Shown here: one piece after another, positions 5,618-5,901 of the stretch | Position numbering within the stretch: position 1 is the first letter of the stretch | Layout: every line of letters begins with the position of its first letter | From: Chloroflexia bacterium | GTDB lineage: Bacteria > Chloroflexota > Chloroflexia > Thermomicrobiales > JALYUS01 | Length of the DNA stretch: 5,901 nucleotides | Reading direction: 5' to 3' | Assembly: GCA_025924435.1 (NCBI GenBank) | Contig: JAICIL010000284.1 | Span: forward strand, 1-5,901 | The notes under the pieces: model-generated | Told to the model about the DNA's origin: nothing | Databases searched by the model: none | Seen by the model: the letters and a program-made list of their open reading frames with translations, nothing else | Translations under genes and position numbers: made by a program

Positions 5618-5901
5618 ATGTCCGCGCTGGTCGAGACGCAACACGTCACGCAACGCTTCGGCAACCCGAAGAAGGAACATACCGTCGCGCTCGACGACTT
5701 TTCGTTCTCGATCAGCGAGACGGTGCCGTCGTTCACGGCGGTCGTCGGTGAGAGCGGCAGCGGCAAGACGACGCTCGCGCGCATCCTGCTCGGTTTCCAG
5801 TACCCGACGATGGGCACGGTGCGCTACCGGGGCACGGACATCCACAAGTTCTCCGCGCGCGAGCGGCAGACGTTTCGGCGGGAGATTCAGGCGGTTTTTC
5901 A
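5618..5901 (+). CDS. ABC transporter ATP-binding protein, DppF/OppF type (3' part beyond window)
   Basis: The first 94 residues of a second ATPase, open to the window edge. The start ATG at 5618 is preceded by GGAGGT at 5609-5614. Residues 3-14 form the first strand (ALVETQHVTQRF), followed by a family-like region with VALDDFSFSI (23-32). Walker A is GESGSGKT (44-51), followed by TTLARILLG. The sequence ends at QAVF, immediately before the expected Q-loop glutamine. The segment before Walker A reads SETVPSFTAVVGESG, unlike the more common PGETLALVGESG, but the length is kept. It is the expected partner of the DppD-type protein, forming the heterodimeric motor. It was probably co-transcribed with the upstream genes despite the repeat-filled spacer. 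Confidence 0.93.
   Translation, partial: MSALVETQHVTQRFGNPKKEHTVALDDFSFSISETVPSFTAVVGESGSGKTTLARILLGFQYPTMGTVRYRGTDIHKFSARERQTFRREIQAVF

Overview
The window is GC-rich bacterial DNA with strong G/C at third codon positions in its large genes. It looks like accessory or catabolic chromosome sequence. The gene style (DppB/DppC/DppD/DppF-type transporter, BaiB/FadD-like ligase, DUF433-type small protein) and the intergenic GC hairpins and heptamer repeats would fit a high-GC Chloroflexota/Thermomicrobia-like or similar environmental bacterium. That placement is inference only; no marker gene is present.

Layout, left to right. (1) 17-421, minus strand: a small protein with an N-terminal DUF433-like segment and a C-terminal Myb/SANT-like helix-turn-helix, in visibly AT-richer DNA than the rest. 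(2) 422-635: a gene-free AT-richer spacer with short inverted repeats. (3) 636-2198, minus strand: an acyl-CoA synthetase of the AMP-forming (ANL) superfamily, apparently complete. (4) 2199-2573: a divergent intergenic region. It holds two mirrored GC hairpins (2299-2361), a good sigma70-type promoter pointing right (2417-2446) whose -35 box overlaps a small dyad, and a 26-bp near-perfect palindrome (2478-2503) in the predicted leader. (5) 2574-5901 and beyond the edge, plus strand: a DppB-type permease, a DppC-type permease, a DppD-type ATPase and the start of a DppF-type ATPase. The first three are packed with a 4-nt gap and a 4-nt overlap. The fourth is set off by a 144-nt spacer filled by an inverted repeat made of CAGTAGN-like heptamers.

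How the genes work together: the four plus-strand genes encode the membrane core and both nucleotide-binding subunits of one importer of the peptide/nickel/oligosaccharide (Dpp/Opp) class. The substrate-binding lipoprotein is not in the window and may lie downstream or elsewhere. The divergent acyl-CoA ligase could activate a carboxylate related to the imported compound, but only the divergent arrangement suggests this. I see no wholly new protein system. The most unusual content is non-coding: the palindromic leader, the mirrored hairpin pair and the heptamer inverted repeat inside the operon.
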